25,320 bases of DNA, from NCBI GenBank assembly GCA_900551005.1, contig URUL01000019.1, forward strand, positions 1 through 25,320. Direction: 5' to 3'. A program made the position numbers and the translations under genes. Source of the stretch: an uncultured Ruminococcus sp. Lineage in GTDB: Bacteria > Bacillota > Clostridia > Oscillospirales > CAG-272. The notes beneath the pieces were generated by a model, which was given only the letters and a program-made list of their open reading frames with translations, was not told the origin of the DNA and searched no databases. Shown here piece by piece: positions 7,395 to 15,136 of the stretch (within the stretch, counting starts at the first letter, position 1; every line of letters begins with the position of its first letter).

Positions 7395-7907
7395 TTATTT
7401 TATCAGTGATATGCCGCCGATAAGAGGAAGTTCTTTTGCTCTTCCGGATGCGGCATTATATATGCCGATGCAGAGATAAACAAGAGAAAGCAGTCCTGTC
7501 AAAGCGCCGACAACCGTAGATACAACCGGTATAAACGATACGATACCGCTGACAACTCCGAGCAATACTTCCGCTATAAAGAGAACCAGACCCTGATTTA
7601 CATGGAATCTTGCAAATTTGGATTTCGGTGCGGCTATCAGCCCTACCAGGAAGAGTATGCCGATATAGGAAAGTATTGCATAGACCTTATTATTCTCTAT
7701 ATCGGAAGCATCATATTCCGATGTCGTCTCTTTTGTGGAATTGAATTTGTTGAATTCATCCGAGATCTTCTTGCCGAGATTCTCGCCCTGATCAAAATTT
7801 TTGTTTGTTCCGTTGCCTGCGGAAGAAGCATCCTGCTCCGCACCGCAAGAAGTGCATTTTACAGCGTCAACCGCAAGCTCAGCACCGCAATTAAAAGAAA
7901 AAATCAT
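7395..7907 (-). CDS. Zinc-ribbon membrane protein, DUF4870-like
   Basis: Small membrane protein of unknown function. The N-terminus is a zinc-ribbon-like segment with Cys7, Cys18 and Cys21, then a polar linker rich in Asn, Ser and Asp (about residues 26-72). Three hydrophobic segments follow at roughly 77-95, 104-128 and 130-152, including a KFARFHVNQGLVLFIAE stretch typical of DUF4870-like proteins. The usual first ribbon cysteine is replaced by serine at residue 4, so only three of four metal ligands remain. The start is fixed by AAAGGAGG 7 bases upstream, and the ATG overlaps the aminopeptidase stop as ATGA, which suggests translational coupling. Family assignment is by pattern and is moderate. 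Confidence 0.82.
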   Translation of the reverse strand: MIFSFNCGAELAVDAVKCTSCGAEQDASSAGNGTNKNFDQGENLGKKISDEFNKFNSTKETTSEYDASDIENNKVYAILSYIGILFLVGLIAAPKSKFARFHVNQGLVLFIAEVLLGVVSGIVSFIPVVSTVVGALTGLLSLVYLCIGIYNAASGRAKELPLIGGISLIK

Positions 7908-9208
7908 TTTCTTTCCTCCTTTGATTCAAAAAACGCACGGAAAAGCTTAACCATATAATAAACGTCTTCGCTTCCGCCAAATTCGCGAACGGAATGCATC
8001 GCGAGCATGGGATTGCCTATATCGACTACATTCAGGCCGTATTCATATGATATGATAGGTCCTATCGTTCCGCCGCCGCGTGCATCGCTGCGGTTATTGA
8101 ACTGCTGATAAGGGATACCCGCTCTCTCACAAAGCATCTTGAAGAAGGCCGTGCCCTTCGGCGATGTCGCATAGCTCTGCCCCGTCGCCATTTTCAAGAC
8201 GGGACCTTTATTCAGCTTCACAGGCAGATTCGGCTCAGCCTTGGAAAGATAAGACGGATGCGAAGCATGCGCCATATCGGCTGAAAATACCGTCGATTTT
8301 GCGAGGGCGCGGTATTTATCCTCGCGGCTGTATCCGAGCTTCTCGCAAATTCTGTCTGTTATCTGAAGCAATGTATTGGACATAGCACCTCTGTCGGAGC
8401 GCGAGCCTATCTCCTCGTGGTCAAAGATAAGTGCTATATCGTTTGCACCGCAGTCCTGCGTCTCACACAGACCGGCGATGATACAATAGGCAAGTGCAGC
8501 ATCGTCAAGACGCGGTGCCGAAATAAATTCATCATTCAAACCGACAAAGCAGCTCGGTGATGCATCATAGAGCCCAAGCTCATAGCTGAGAATATCGTCG
8601 GGAGACACTCCCATATATTCTGCAAGGAAAGAGGTAAACTTCGTCTTTCCGTCGTCGCTCTGCGCAAAGAACGGACACATCTCCGTCTGAATATTGAATT
8701 TTGCACCGTTATTAACGTCGCCCACGATGTGTATCGCAGGGCTCGGTATCTGAACCAGCGGTTTTTTGATATCCACGTTTACGGCACGCATACCCTCCGC
8801 ATTATCAGCCTTGACATAAACTCTACCCGCTACGGAAAGCGGTCTGTCCAGCCAGCCGTGAACGATAAGTCCGCCGTAGCCCTCGAGTATCAGTCGCTCG
8901 TAGCCGAAATCAACGCTTGAAGGCGCTGTCTTTATGCGGAAGCCCGGTGCATCATGATGCGCTCCGCCTATGCGAAAACCCGTCTCTCCGGGTTCACCGG
9001 AAATGCGGAAGGCGGCAAGCTGTGTGCCATTCTTTTTGAAATAGTAGGTCTTTCCCTTTTCAAAAGACCACTTTTCATCCTCCTTCAGTTCCTCGGCGCC
9101 TGCCAGGACGAGCATCTTCTCCAGCTCGTCAACAGACTGATAGGGCATCGGAGCGGCATCGATATACCGAAGAAGCCGCTCGGCGTATTCTCTCTTTTCT
9201 ATGTCCAT
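7904..9208 (-). CDS. apeB: M18-family aminopeptidase
   Basis: Cytoplasmic metallo-aminopeptidase that removes N-terminal, often acidic, residues. Family landmarks are GAHHDAPGFRIK (His84 and Asp86 as the H-x-D metal ligands), DHEEIGSRSDRGA (metal ligand and general base Glu-Glu), FSADMAHA, and the final histidine in MHSVREFGG. Length from the chosen start is 434, normal for M18. I prefer ATG 9208 (MDIEKREYAERL): AAGGAG lies upstream, though about 12 bases away, and the in-frame extension to 9313 runs into lplA. It sits 34 bp after lplA and overlaps the next gene by 4 bp. The gene symbol follows the family name; the exact substrate is not known. Confidence 0.92.
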   Translation of the reverse strand: MDIEKREYAERLLRYIDAAPMPYQSVDELEKMLVLAGAEELKEDEKWSFEKGKTYYFKKNGTQLAAFRISGEPGETGFRIGGAHHDAPGFRIKTAPSSVDFGYERLILEGYGGLIVHGWLDRPLSVAGRVYVKADNAEGMRAVNVDIKKPLVQIPSPAIHIVGDVNNGAKFNIQTEMCPFFAQSDDGKTKFTSFLAEYMGVSPDDILSYELGLYDASPSCFVGLNDEFISAPRLDDAALAYCIIAGLCETQDCGANDIALIFDHEEIGSRSDRGAMSNTLLQITDRICEKLGYSREDKYRALAKSTVFSADMAHASHPSYLSKAEPNLPVKLNKGPVLKMATGQSYATSPKGTAFFKMLCERAGIPYQQFNNRSDARGGGTIGPIISYEYGLNVVDIGNPMLAMHSVREFGGSEDVYYMVKLFRAFFESKEERK

Positions 9209-9242
9209 ATGTACCAAATTCTCCTTTATAAAAGCTCGCATA

Positions 9243-10259
9243 TCATAAGATAAGAGAGCATATTTCATCAGGTGTAGCACCGTAAATATAATCAGAAAGC
9301 GGCGCTTCCTCAAGTTTTTGTATTATATCACATTTTTCTGCTTTTGTCAAACAAAGCATTTTCTCCAGCGCGTCAACGGGTTTTGTGCCAAAAAAATCTC
9401 CTGAAAATTTCACTTTTTTTATCCTTGCGGGCTTCCCTACCTCATAGAGAAGCTCTGTTTCAACCGATACCTTGCCGAAATCAAAACGCTTTGCTTTTAC
9501 CCTTGCACCGCTTTCCGTCCTTGCACCGAAAAGCCATTCCATGCCGGCATACTTCTCTTCTGCGAGCTTTTCTATCTCGTGCAGGGCGTGCGCGTCGGGA
9601 ATCACGAGACGGGCGCCGTTTTCGATAAAATAGTTTTCGAGATATTCTTTGAAATCCTCCGCCTTCATCCGCGAAAACTCCGGCGCGATATGCTCGCAGA
9701 GGTTTGTCACGCGGCTTTTTACGCTCTTTATCCCTTTTGACCGGATTTTCTCAGGGTCGACATTAAGTGCGCCGGAAAGATATGACATGTCCGCCGAGAA
9801 AAGCAACGTCCCGTGATGCATGAGCTTCGTTTTTCCGCCGTATTCGAAGGCACATGCCGCCGTGCCCGAAAACTTTCTGCCGTCGGGTACGACGAGGTCA
9901 TTTCTTCCCGAGAGCGACGCCTCTATCCCAAGCCCCGCAAGAGCATTTATTATCGGGCGGCAGAAATATGAAAAATTTATCCTGTCATCCTCTGTCGCAG
10001 GCGTGATAAAGGTATAATTTACATTCCCGAGATCATGGAAAACGGCACCGCCGCCCGTCAGCCTGCGCACCGTTTTGATTCCGTGCGACTCCGTGAAAGA
10101 AAAGTTCACCTGCTCGCGTGCGTTCTGATTTTTGCCGATAATGACAGCAGGCTCATTTCGCCACAGCATGACGGCAGGCTCATCGCAGGTGCGAAGCAGA
10201 TATTCTTCAAAAGCCATATTTTTATACGGCTCCGTATTTGTATTTCTTACAAGTATCAT
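9243..10259 (-). CDS. lplA: Lipoate--protein ligase
   Basis: Activates lipoate with ATP and transfers it to lysines of lipoyl domains (glycine cleavage H protein and 2-oxoacid dehydrogenases). The 338-residue protein has both the catalytic domain and the C-terminal accessory domain, the full LplA layout. Visible motifs are NMAFEEYLL near the start, WRNEPAVIIGKNQN, the lipoate-binding RRLTGGGAVFHDLGNVNYTFI, and KFSGTA...HHGTLL. I chose ATG 10259 (MILVRNTNTEPYKN); the upstream in-frame codons to 10334 run into mgtE and are not family-like. An AAGGGA site lies upstream. It sits 19 bp after mgtE in the same operon. Confidence 0.94.
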   Translation of the reverse strand: MILVRNTNTEPYKNMAFEEYLLRTCDEPAVMLWRNEPAVIIGKNQNAREQVNFSFTESHGIKTVRRLTGGGAVFHDLGNVNYTFITPATEDDRINFSYFCRPIINALAGLGIEASLSGRNDLVVPDGRKFSGTAACAFEYGGKTKLMHHGTLLFSADMSYLSGALNVDPEKIRSKGIKSVKSRVTNLCEHIAPEFSRMKAEDFKEYLENYFIENGARLVIPDAHALHEIEKLAEEKYAGMEWLFGARTESGARVKAKRFDFGKVSVETELLYEVGKPARIKKVKFSGDFFGTKPVDALEKMLCLTKAEKCDIIQKLEEAPLSDYIYGATPDEICSLIL

Positions 10260-10278
10260 CAGCAGTTTTTCCCTTGAT

Positions 10279-11622
10279 TTATAATCCGAGTATGTGCGAT
10301 GCGAAGGCAAAGTAAAGTGAAAGAGAGAGTGCATCGACTAATGTGGTGATAAGCGGGCTCGCCATGACGGCAGGATCGAGCTTCAGCTTCTTTGCGAGCA
10401 GTGGGAGCAGACAGCCTACCACCTTTGCAACACATACCGTAAAGAAAAGCGTGAGCGCAACCGTGGCAGAAACAGCTATCGTCTCACGGTCTACAAGAAG
10501 AACCTTGAGAAAAGCCACGGGAGCAAGCGTCACCGCGCAAAGCAATGACACGCGCACTTCCTTGAAAAGCACCTTGAAAGCATCCCTCGGCGCTATCTCA
10601 TCCATCGAAAGACCGCGGATAACGCTGACGGAAGCCTGACTTCCGGCATTGCCGCCCGTATCCATGAGCATCGGGATAAATGCCGTCAGCGCCACACATG
10701 CGGCAAGCGCATTTTCAAAAGAGCTTATTATCTTAGATGTAAGCGTGGCGGAAACCATAAGCAAAAGAAGCCATGGAACTCTCTTCTTCCATATCTGAAA
10801 AACGCCTGTTTTCATATACGGCTTCTCAGAGGGGGATATAGCCGCCATGATTTCCATATCCTCTGCGGCTTCCTCCTGCATAACACCGATGGCGTCATCG
10901 ACCGTTACTATGCCGACGAGGCGGTTTTCCGTATCGACGACGGGAAGCGCGAGCAAGCCGTATTTACCTATCATCTCCGCCGCCTTTTCCTTATCGTCAT
11001 GCGTATAAACGGAGATGACATGCTGCTCCATAATATCCTCTATCTTCGTATCCGGAGTGGAAAGAAGCATGCTTTTGACCGTGACGATACCGACCAGCTT
11101 TCTGTTCTCCGTGACGTAGCATGTATAGACCGTTTCCTTGTCAACCCCCTCGGATCTTATCTTATCAAAAGCCTCGGCTACGGTGAAGCTCCTCTTCAGG
11201 CTGACGTATTCCGGCGTCATAATGCCGCCTGCGCTGTCCTCGGGGTAAAGCAGTATCTCATTTATCATGCGGCGCATGTCGGGAGAGGTATTTTTCAGTA
11301 TTTTTGCCACTACCGTCGCCGGCATTTCCCCTATGATATCGACGGTATCGTCTACATAGAGCTCGTTTACCGTCTCTTTAAGCTCCTTATCCGAAAATAT
11401 CTCGATGAGCTTCTGCTGCTTTTCGCTGTCCAGCTCAACAAAGACTTCAGCCGCCTTTTCCTTCGGCAACAGGCGATATGCAAGAGCAGTGTCCTTCATC
11501 GACAAGCCGTCGAATGCTTCCGCTAAATCGACAGGATTCAGCTCATCAAGCATGAGCGCGAGAGCGCGCATATCCTTCGCCTCGCACAGCTGTGTAATCT
11601 TTTCGCAAATGTTTTCTTCCAT
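10279..11622 (-). CDS. mgtE: Magnesium transporter MgtE
   Basis: Dimeric Mg2+ channel of the cytoplasmic membrane, gated by its own cytoplasmic Mg2+ sensor. The 447-residue protein has the three family parts in order: the helical MgtE_N domain (about 1-125, with LLPKEKAAEVFVEL), two CBS domains (about 128-250, with MTPEYVSLKRSFTVAEAF and GIVTVDDAIGVMQEEAAEDME), and a five-span membrane domain starting near WKKRVPWLLLLM and containing DTGGNAGSQASVSVIRGL. ATG 11622 is preceded by GGAGG 9 bases away; the in-frame extension to 11673 lacks a site. First gene of the mgtE-lplA-aminopeptidase-zinc-ribbon operon, with a leader of about 230 nt that may be regulatory. Confidence 0.96.
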   Translation of the reverse strand: MEENICEKITQLCEAKDMRALALMLDELNPVDLAEAFDGLSMKDTALAYRLLPKEKAAEVFVELDSEKQQKLIEIFSDKELKETVNELYVDDTVDIIGEMPATVVAKILKNTSPDMRRMINEILLYPEDSAGGIMTPEYVSLKRSFTVAEAFDKIRSEGVDKETVYTCYVTENRKLVGIVTVKSMLLSTPDTKIEDIMEQHVISVYTHDDKEKAAEMIGKYGLLALPVVDTENRLVGIVTVDDAIGVMQEEAAEDMEIMAAISPSEKPYMKTGVFQIWKKRVPWLLLLMVSATLTSKIISSFENALAACVALTAFIPMLMDTGGNAGSQASVSVIRGLSMDEIAPRDAFKVLFKEVRVSLLCAVTLAPVAFLKVLLVDRETIAVSATVALTLFFTVCVAKVVGCLLPLLAKKLKLDPAVMASPLITTLVDALSLSLYFAFASHILGL

Positions 11623-11855
11623 TTCGGTTGCCCTCCTCACAAAAATATTTCCGGGCAAAACAAAAGAACGCAAAAATGCTCTGCCCTAAAATTTTAGGTG
11701 AGAAGCAGCTTTGCGAAAAAGATACGGTCTATCAGAGCGTGATTGCAAAAACAAGCGGAATACGCCCGTCAAAACGCAATATCTCTTTTTTGCAAAAGCT
11801 ACTTCGTCCGCCTGCGGTATCCACTATTTTGCCACCTCTGTTTTCAATTTAATCT
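11623..11855 (-). promoter_or_regulatory. Long structured 5' leader of mgtE
   Basis: About 230 nt of untranslated leader between the promoter at 11862-11890 and mgtE. No ORF of note lies in it. It contains GCGGA/TCCGC pairing (11755-11759 with 11807-11811), a perfect 14-bp palindrome (11685-11698), and CUUCUCAC (11698-11705) that can pair with GUGAGGAG (11633-11640), which overlaps the mgtE ribosome binding site. AGGUGG near the 5' end (11832-11837) can instead pair with UCACCU (11696-11701), making the two pairings exclusive. It does not contain the M-box core sequences known for mgtE leaders. A regulatory role is inferred. Confidence 0.45.
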
Positions 11856-11861
11856 GATAAC

Positions 11862-11890
11862 AGTTTACTCTTATTTCGATCTCTTGTCAA
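11862..11890 (-). promoter_or_regulatory. mgtE operon promoter
   Basis: TTGACA, a 17-bp spacer and TAAACT on the minus strand. The -35 is a perfect match. The start is expected near 11855. The -35 bases overlap those of the divergent deoB promoter. Confidence 0.8.
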
Positions 11891-11915
11891 TACTTTTAAG
11901 AATTTTTGATAAAAT
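11884..11915 (+). promoter_or_regulatory. deoB promoter
   Basis: TTGTCA at 11884-11889 and TGATAAAAT at 11907-11915 on the plus strand. The -10 is GATAAA or TAAAAT with an extended TG, giving an 18-20 bp spacing. It shares its -35 bases with the mgtE promoter on the other strand. Confidence 0.55.
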
Positions 11916-11958
11916 ATTGATTATGTGGGAAAACTGTGATATTATTATATTTTAGAGA

Positions 11959-11978
11959 AAATATTCCTCGGAATATTT
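11959..11978 (+). repeat. Inverted repeat in the deoB leader
   Basis: AAATATTCC and GGAATATTT are perfect 9-bp inverted arms separated by TC, ending just before the deoB ribosome binding site. It could be an operator or an mRNA hairpin next to the start; either is inference. Confidence 0.6.
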
Positions 11979-11993
11979 ATGAGGGAGGTTCTT

Positions 11994-13169
11994 ATGATAA
12001 AACGAGTATTTCTCATCGTTCTTGACAGCTTCGGAATAGGAAAAGCACCGGATGCCGCCAAGTTCGGCGACGAAGGAAGCGATACGCTGCGCTCTGTCGT
12101 TTCACAGGCGGGTTTTGCCGCACCGAATCTGCAAAAGCTCGGATTTTTCAATATAAAGGATACGGCGCAGGGCGGAAAAGATGCCTGCGCCATACAGATT
12201 CCCGCAGGAGCATTTGCCGCCATGTGCGAAGCATCGGCAGGCAAGGATACGACGATAGGTCACTGGGAGATATCGGGCATTTACAGCCCGTCGCCTCTGC
12301 CGACATATCCGAACGGCTTTCCGAAGGAGATCATCGATGCTTTTTCACAAGCTACGGGTAGAGGGGTGCTCTGCAATAAGCCATACTCGGGAACAGAGGT
12401 CATCAAAGATTACGGAAGAGAGCATCTGGAAACGGGAGCGCTGATCGTTTATACCTCTGCAGACAGCGTTTTTCAGATAGCCGCGCACGAAAGCATCGTG
12501 CCGCCGGAAAAACTCTATGAATACTGCCGCATGGCAAGAAAAATTCTCTGCGGAAAAAACTGCGTCGGCAGAGTGATTGCACGCCCGTTTGCAGGCGAAT
12601 ATCCCTTTGAGAGAACGAGCCGCAGGCGCGATTTCTCGGCAGAGCCGCCGAAGAAAACCATTCTTGATCTGCTCACGGAAAACGGACTGGAAACGCGCTG
12701 TATCGGCAAGATAGGCGATATTTTCGCCGGCAAAAGCGTCACAAGCGATATTCATATCGTATCAAATGAGGACGGCATGGACAAGACTTTAGCCGCCGCA
12801 AAAGAAGATTTCCGCGGACTTTGCTTTGTCAATCTCGTTGAGTTTGATACAGCATACGGACATCGCCGCAATGCGCGTGGATATGCGGATGCCGTCATGG
12901 CTTTTGACCGCAGGCTCGGAGAGCTGCTCCCGCTCCTTCATGAGGATGACATGCTCATGATAACGGCGGATCATGGCTGTGATCCCCGCTACAGCGGCAC
13001 GGATCATACGCGCGAGCGCACGCCGCTCCTCATATACGGAAATACGGTGGAACCCGTCGATCTCGGCGAAAGAAGTACCTTTGCGGACATCTCCGCTACG
13101 ATTGCCGAAGCTTTCGGCATAGAATATACTCTTTTCGGCAAAAGCATGCTCGGAGAAATACAGAAATAA
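11994..13169 (+). CDS. deoB: Phosphopentomutase
   Basis: Interconverts ribose-1-phosphate or deoxyribose-1-phosphate and the 5-phosphate in nucleoside breakdown. The protein is 391 residues, normal for DeoB. It shows the alkaline-phosphatase-superfamily metal motifs: LIVLDSFGIGKAPDA at the N-terminus, the phosphorylated-threonine region GKDTTIGHWEI, and TADHGCDPRYSGTDHTRERTPLL near the C-terminus. The start ATG 11994 (MIKRVFLIVLD) has GGGAGG 5 bases upstream; the in-frame extension to 11979 has none. An EamA transporter gene follows after 36 bp on the same strand. Confidence 0.96.
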   Translation: MIKRVFLIVLDSFGIGKAPDAAKFGDEGSDTLRSVVSQAGFAAPNLQKLGFFNIKDTAQGGKDACAIQIPAGAFAAMCEASAGKDTTIGHWEISGIYSPSPLPTYPNGFPKEIIDAFSQATGRGVLCNKPYSGTEVIKDYGREHLETGALIVYTSADSVFQIAAHESIVPPEKLYEYCRMARKILCGKNCVGRVIARPFAGEYPFERTSRRRDFSAEPPKKTILDLLTENGLETRCIGKIGDIFAGKSVTSDIHIVSNEDGMDKTLAAAKEDFRGLCFVNLVEFDTAYGHRRNARGYADAVMAFDRRLGELLPLLHEDDMLMITADHGCDPRYSGTDHTRERTPLLIYGNTVEPVDLGERSTFADISATIAEAFGIEYTLFGKSMLGEIQK

Positions 13170-13205
13170 AAATTGAATACAGCAATAAAAATCAAGGTCT
13201 TGAAT

Positions 13206-14135
13206 ATGAAAACCAAAAATCTCTACGGAAACATTGTTTTACTCATCACAGCCATCTTATGGGGCAGTACTTTCGTTGCGCAGGAAGTGGCAATGGAGTA
13301 TATCGGCGCATTCACCTTTCAGACAACACGAAATTTCGTCGGCTGTGCCGTGCTGCTCCCGCTGATCCTCATTCTCGATAAGAGAAAAAAGAAAGCTCCC
13401 GATTATACACCGCCGACAGCGCAGGACAAAAAGACATTTATAAAAGCCGCGCTGATATGCGGTCTTCTCCTCTGCGCAGCGGCAAACCTCCAGCAGATAG
13501 GCATTGCAAACGGCACCTCGGGCGGGAAAGCCGGTTTTATCACAGCCTTCTACATGCTGCTCGTCCCGATCTTCAGCCTCATTGCGGGAAAGAAGGTCAG
13601 CCCGCTCACATTCCCTTGCGTAATACTCGCTCTCGGCGGTCTCTACATGCTATGCATGAGGGGAGAAACCGGCATCGCAAGCGGAGACCTGCTCGTCCTT
13701 GCCTGTTCTGTTTTCTTTGCGATACGCATCATGTCAACGGCAAAATATGCCCGGCACGTAGACAATATCAAGCTCGCATGCATGCAGTTTCTGATATGCG
13801 GTGTCGTTTCTCTCGTCCCTGCGATAATCTTTGAAAAGTTCGATATACAGGCATTGCTCGCCGCTGTTCCCTCCATACTTTACGCAGGCATCTTCTCGAG
13901 TGGAATAGCTTATACCCTCGAGATAGTCGGTCAGAAATATACAACCCCGCCCGTCGCCTCCATGCTCATGAGTCTTGAATCGGTTTTCGCCGTGATAACA
14001 GGCATGATCGTTCTGCACGATATGCCGACAAAAAGCGAGTGGATCGGCAGTGCCATGATGTTTGCCGCCGTCATAATCGTTCAGCTCCCTGTCGGCAAGC
14101 TTTTCAAAAGAAAAAATCTCACGGAAAATACATAA
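13206..14135 (+). CDS. EamA-family (DMT superfamily) transporter
   Basis: Ten-span membrane protein made of two EamA repeats, a metabolite exporter or permease of unknown substrate. The first repeat carries the typical LLITAILWGSTFVAQEVAMEYIGAFTF near residue 8-35. The second ends with ASMLMSLESVFAVITGMIVLHDMPTKSEWIGSAMMFAAVI, the family's conserved last-helix pattern. Length about 309 is standard. I chose ATG 13206, preceded by AAGG 8 bases away; the TTG at 13173 has no ribosome binding site. It follows deoB in the same direction and ends in a bidirectional terminator. Placement after deoB hints at a nucleoside-related or sugar substrate, but that is only a guess. Confidence 0.9.
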   Translation: MKTKNLYGNIVLLITAILWGSTFVAQEVAMEYIGAFTFQTTRNFVGCAVLLPLILILDKRKKKAPDYTPPTAQDKKTFIKAALICGLLLCAAANLQQIGIANGTSGGKAGFITAFYMLLVPIFSLIAGKKVSPLTFPCVILALGGLYMLCMRGETGIASGDLLVLACSVFFAIRIMSTAKYARHVDNIKLACMQFLICGVVSLVPAIIFEKFDIQALLAAVPSILYAGIFSSGIAYTLEIVGQKYTTPPVASMLMSLESVFAVITGMIVLHDMPTKSEWIGSAMMFAAVIIVQLPVGKLFKRKNLTENT

Positions 14136-14150
14136 TCATTTAAAAATACG

Positions 14151-14186
14151 AAAATACCGCATGCCTAAAGCGTGCGGTATTTTTCC
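14151..14186. terminator. Bidirectional terminator between convergent EamA genes
   Basis: A 14-bp stem (14151-14164 with 14170-14183, one G-U pair) around a 5-base loop, flanked by A's on the left and T's on the right. It serves both the plus-strand and minus-strand EamA genes. Confidence 0.88.
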
Positions 14187-14203
14187 GTAATATTTTTCGT
14201 TTA

Positions 14204-15106
14204 TTATATGCTTGCCGTGTTGTCCTGCTTCAGGGTATCAAATGCCGCAAGCGATGAGCCGACAAGCATTACCGCGAGCGCAATAAGATACTGGGCCGTT
14301 ATCCGCTCACGCAGGAATACGGCAGAGAGGAGCGCCCCTATAAAAGGCGCTACGGCATAGTATGCGCTCGTTTTTGCCGCGCCGAGCGTATTCTGTGCCG
14401 TAACATAAAAGGTTATGCTTAACCCGTATGCCACGAATCCGAGAAGCAGGGCAAAAAGAATATACTTCAGTTGCGGCGGCTTTTCTCCGACCATAAACGC
14501 GATAATAACCGAACCGAAGCCCGAGAAAAGTCCCTTCAGCATAACGATCTCATATGCGCTTTTATCGGAAATCTTCCTCGTGCAGTTGTTTTCCATGCCC
14601 CAGCAGACGGTTGCCGCCAGCACGAGAAGTGAACCCCATGAAAAAACAAAGCTCGACATATCTTCAAAAGACAGAATTATGCTCGAAAGAGTAATCAGTC
14701 CTATCGCCGTCCAAAGGCGAGGCGATACGGCTTCCTTGAAAAATAAAAACGCGATGACCGTGGTAGCCACTATTTCAAAATTATTGAGGAGCGAGGCATT
14801 TGCGGCAGAGGCGCTTTTCAAGCCGAGCATGAGAAGTATCGGCGCGGCAATGTCAAGAAGTATCATTGCCACCGCATAAGGAATATCTCCTCTGCCTATT
14901 TTCTTTTCCGCGGGGATCTTCCCTTTTCGGATAAAATATACGCAGCCTATCCCGATTCCCGCGCCTATATATAAAAGCCCTGCGAGCATCGTCGCCCCGA
15001 CACTTTCCAGAAGCAGCTTTGAGAAAGGCATATTCACCGCATAGAATGCGGCGGCAAGCACGGCAAATGATATCGCCGTGACTTTTTTGTGCTTATTTTT
15101 ATTCAT
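14204..15106 (-). CDS. EamA-family (DMT superfamily) transporter
   Basis: Second ten-span EamA transporter in the window, on the opposite strand and only distantly similar to the first. It begins ISFAVLAAAFYAVNMPFSKLLLESVGATMLAGLLYIGAG and its second half ends with YYAVAPFIGALLSAVFLRERITAQYLIALAVMLVGSSL, both typical EamA helix patterns. Start ATG 15106 (MNKNKHKK) has GAGGA 5 bases upstream; the longer TTG start at 15121 would contain that site. It follows the iron-sulfur flavoprotein gene after 30 bp and is probably cotranscribed with it. The substrate is unknown. Confidence 0.9.
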   Translation of the reverse strand: MNKNKHKKVTAISFAVLAAAFYAVNMPFSKLLLESVGATMLAGLLYIGAGIGIGCVYFIRKGKIPAEKKIGRGDIPYAVAMILLDIAAPILLMLGLKSASAANASLLNNFEIVATTVIAFLFFKEAVSPRLWTAIGLITLSSIILSFEDMSSFVFSWGSLLVLAATVCWGMENNCTRKISDKSAYEIVMLKGLFSGFGSVIIAFMVGEKPPQLKYILFALLLGFVAYGLSITFYVTAQNTLGAAKTSAYYAVAPFIGALLSAVFLRERITAQYLIALAVMLVGSSLAAFDTLKQDNTASI

Positions 15107-15136
15107 ATAGTCCTCAGGCAACTTCTGCGCAGCGAA

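Noticed and set aside
11693..11710. TTAGGTGAG, resembling the start of an M-box, on the plus strand
   Set aside because: It is on the strand opposite to mgtE and the other conserved M-box blocks are absent.
11809..11830. T-box-like GTGGATACCGC in the mgtE leader
   Set aside because: It has an extra base compared with the T-box core, and only about 30 nt of leader precede it, too short for a T-box specifier domain.
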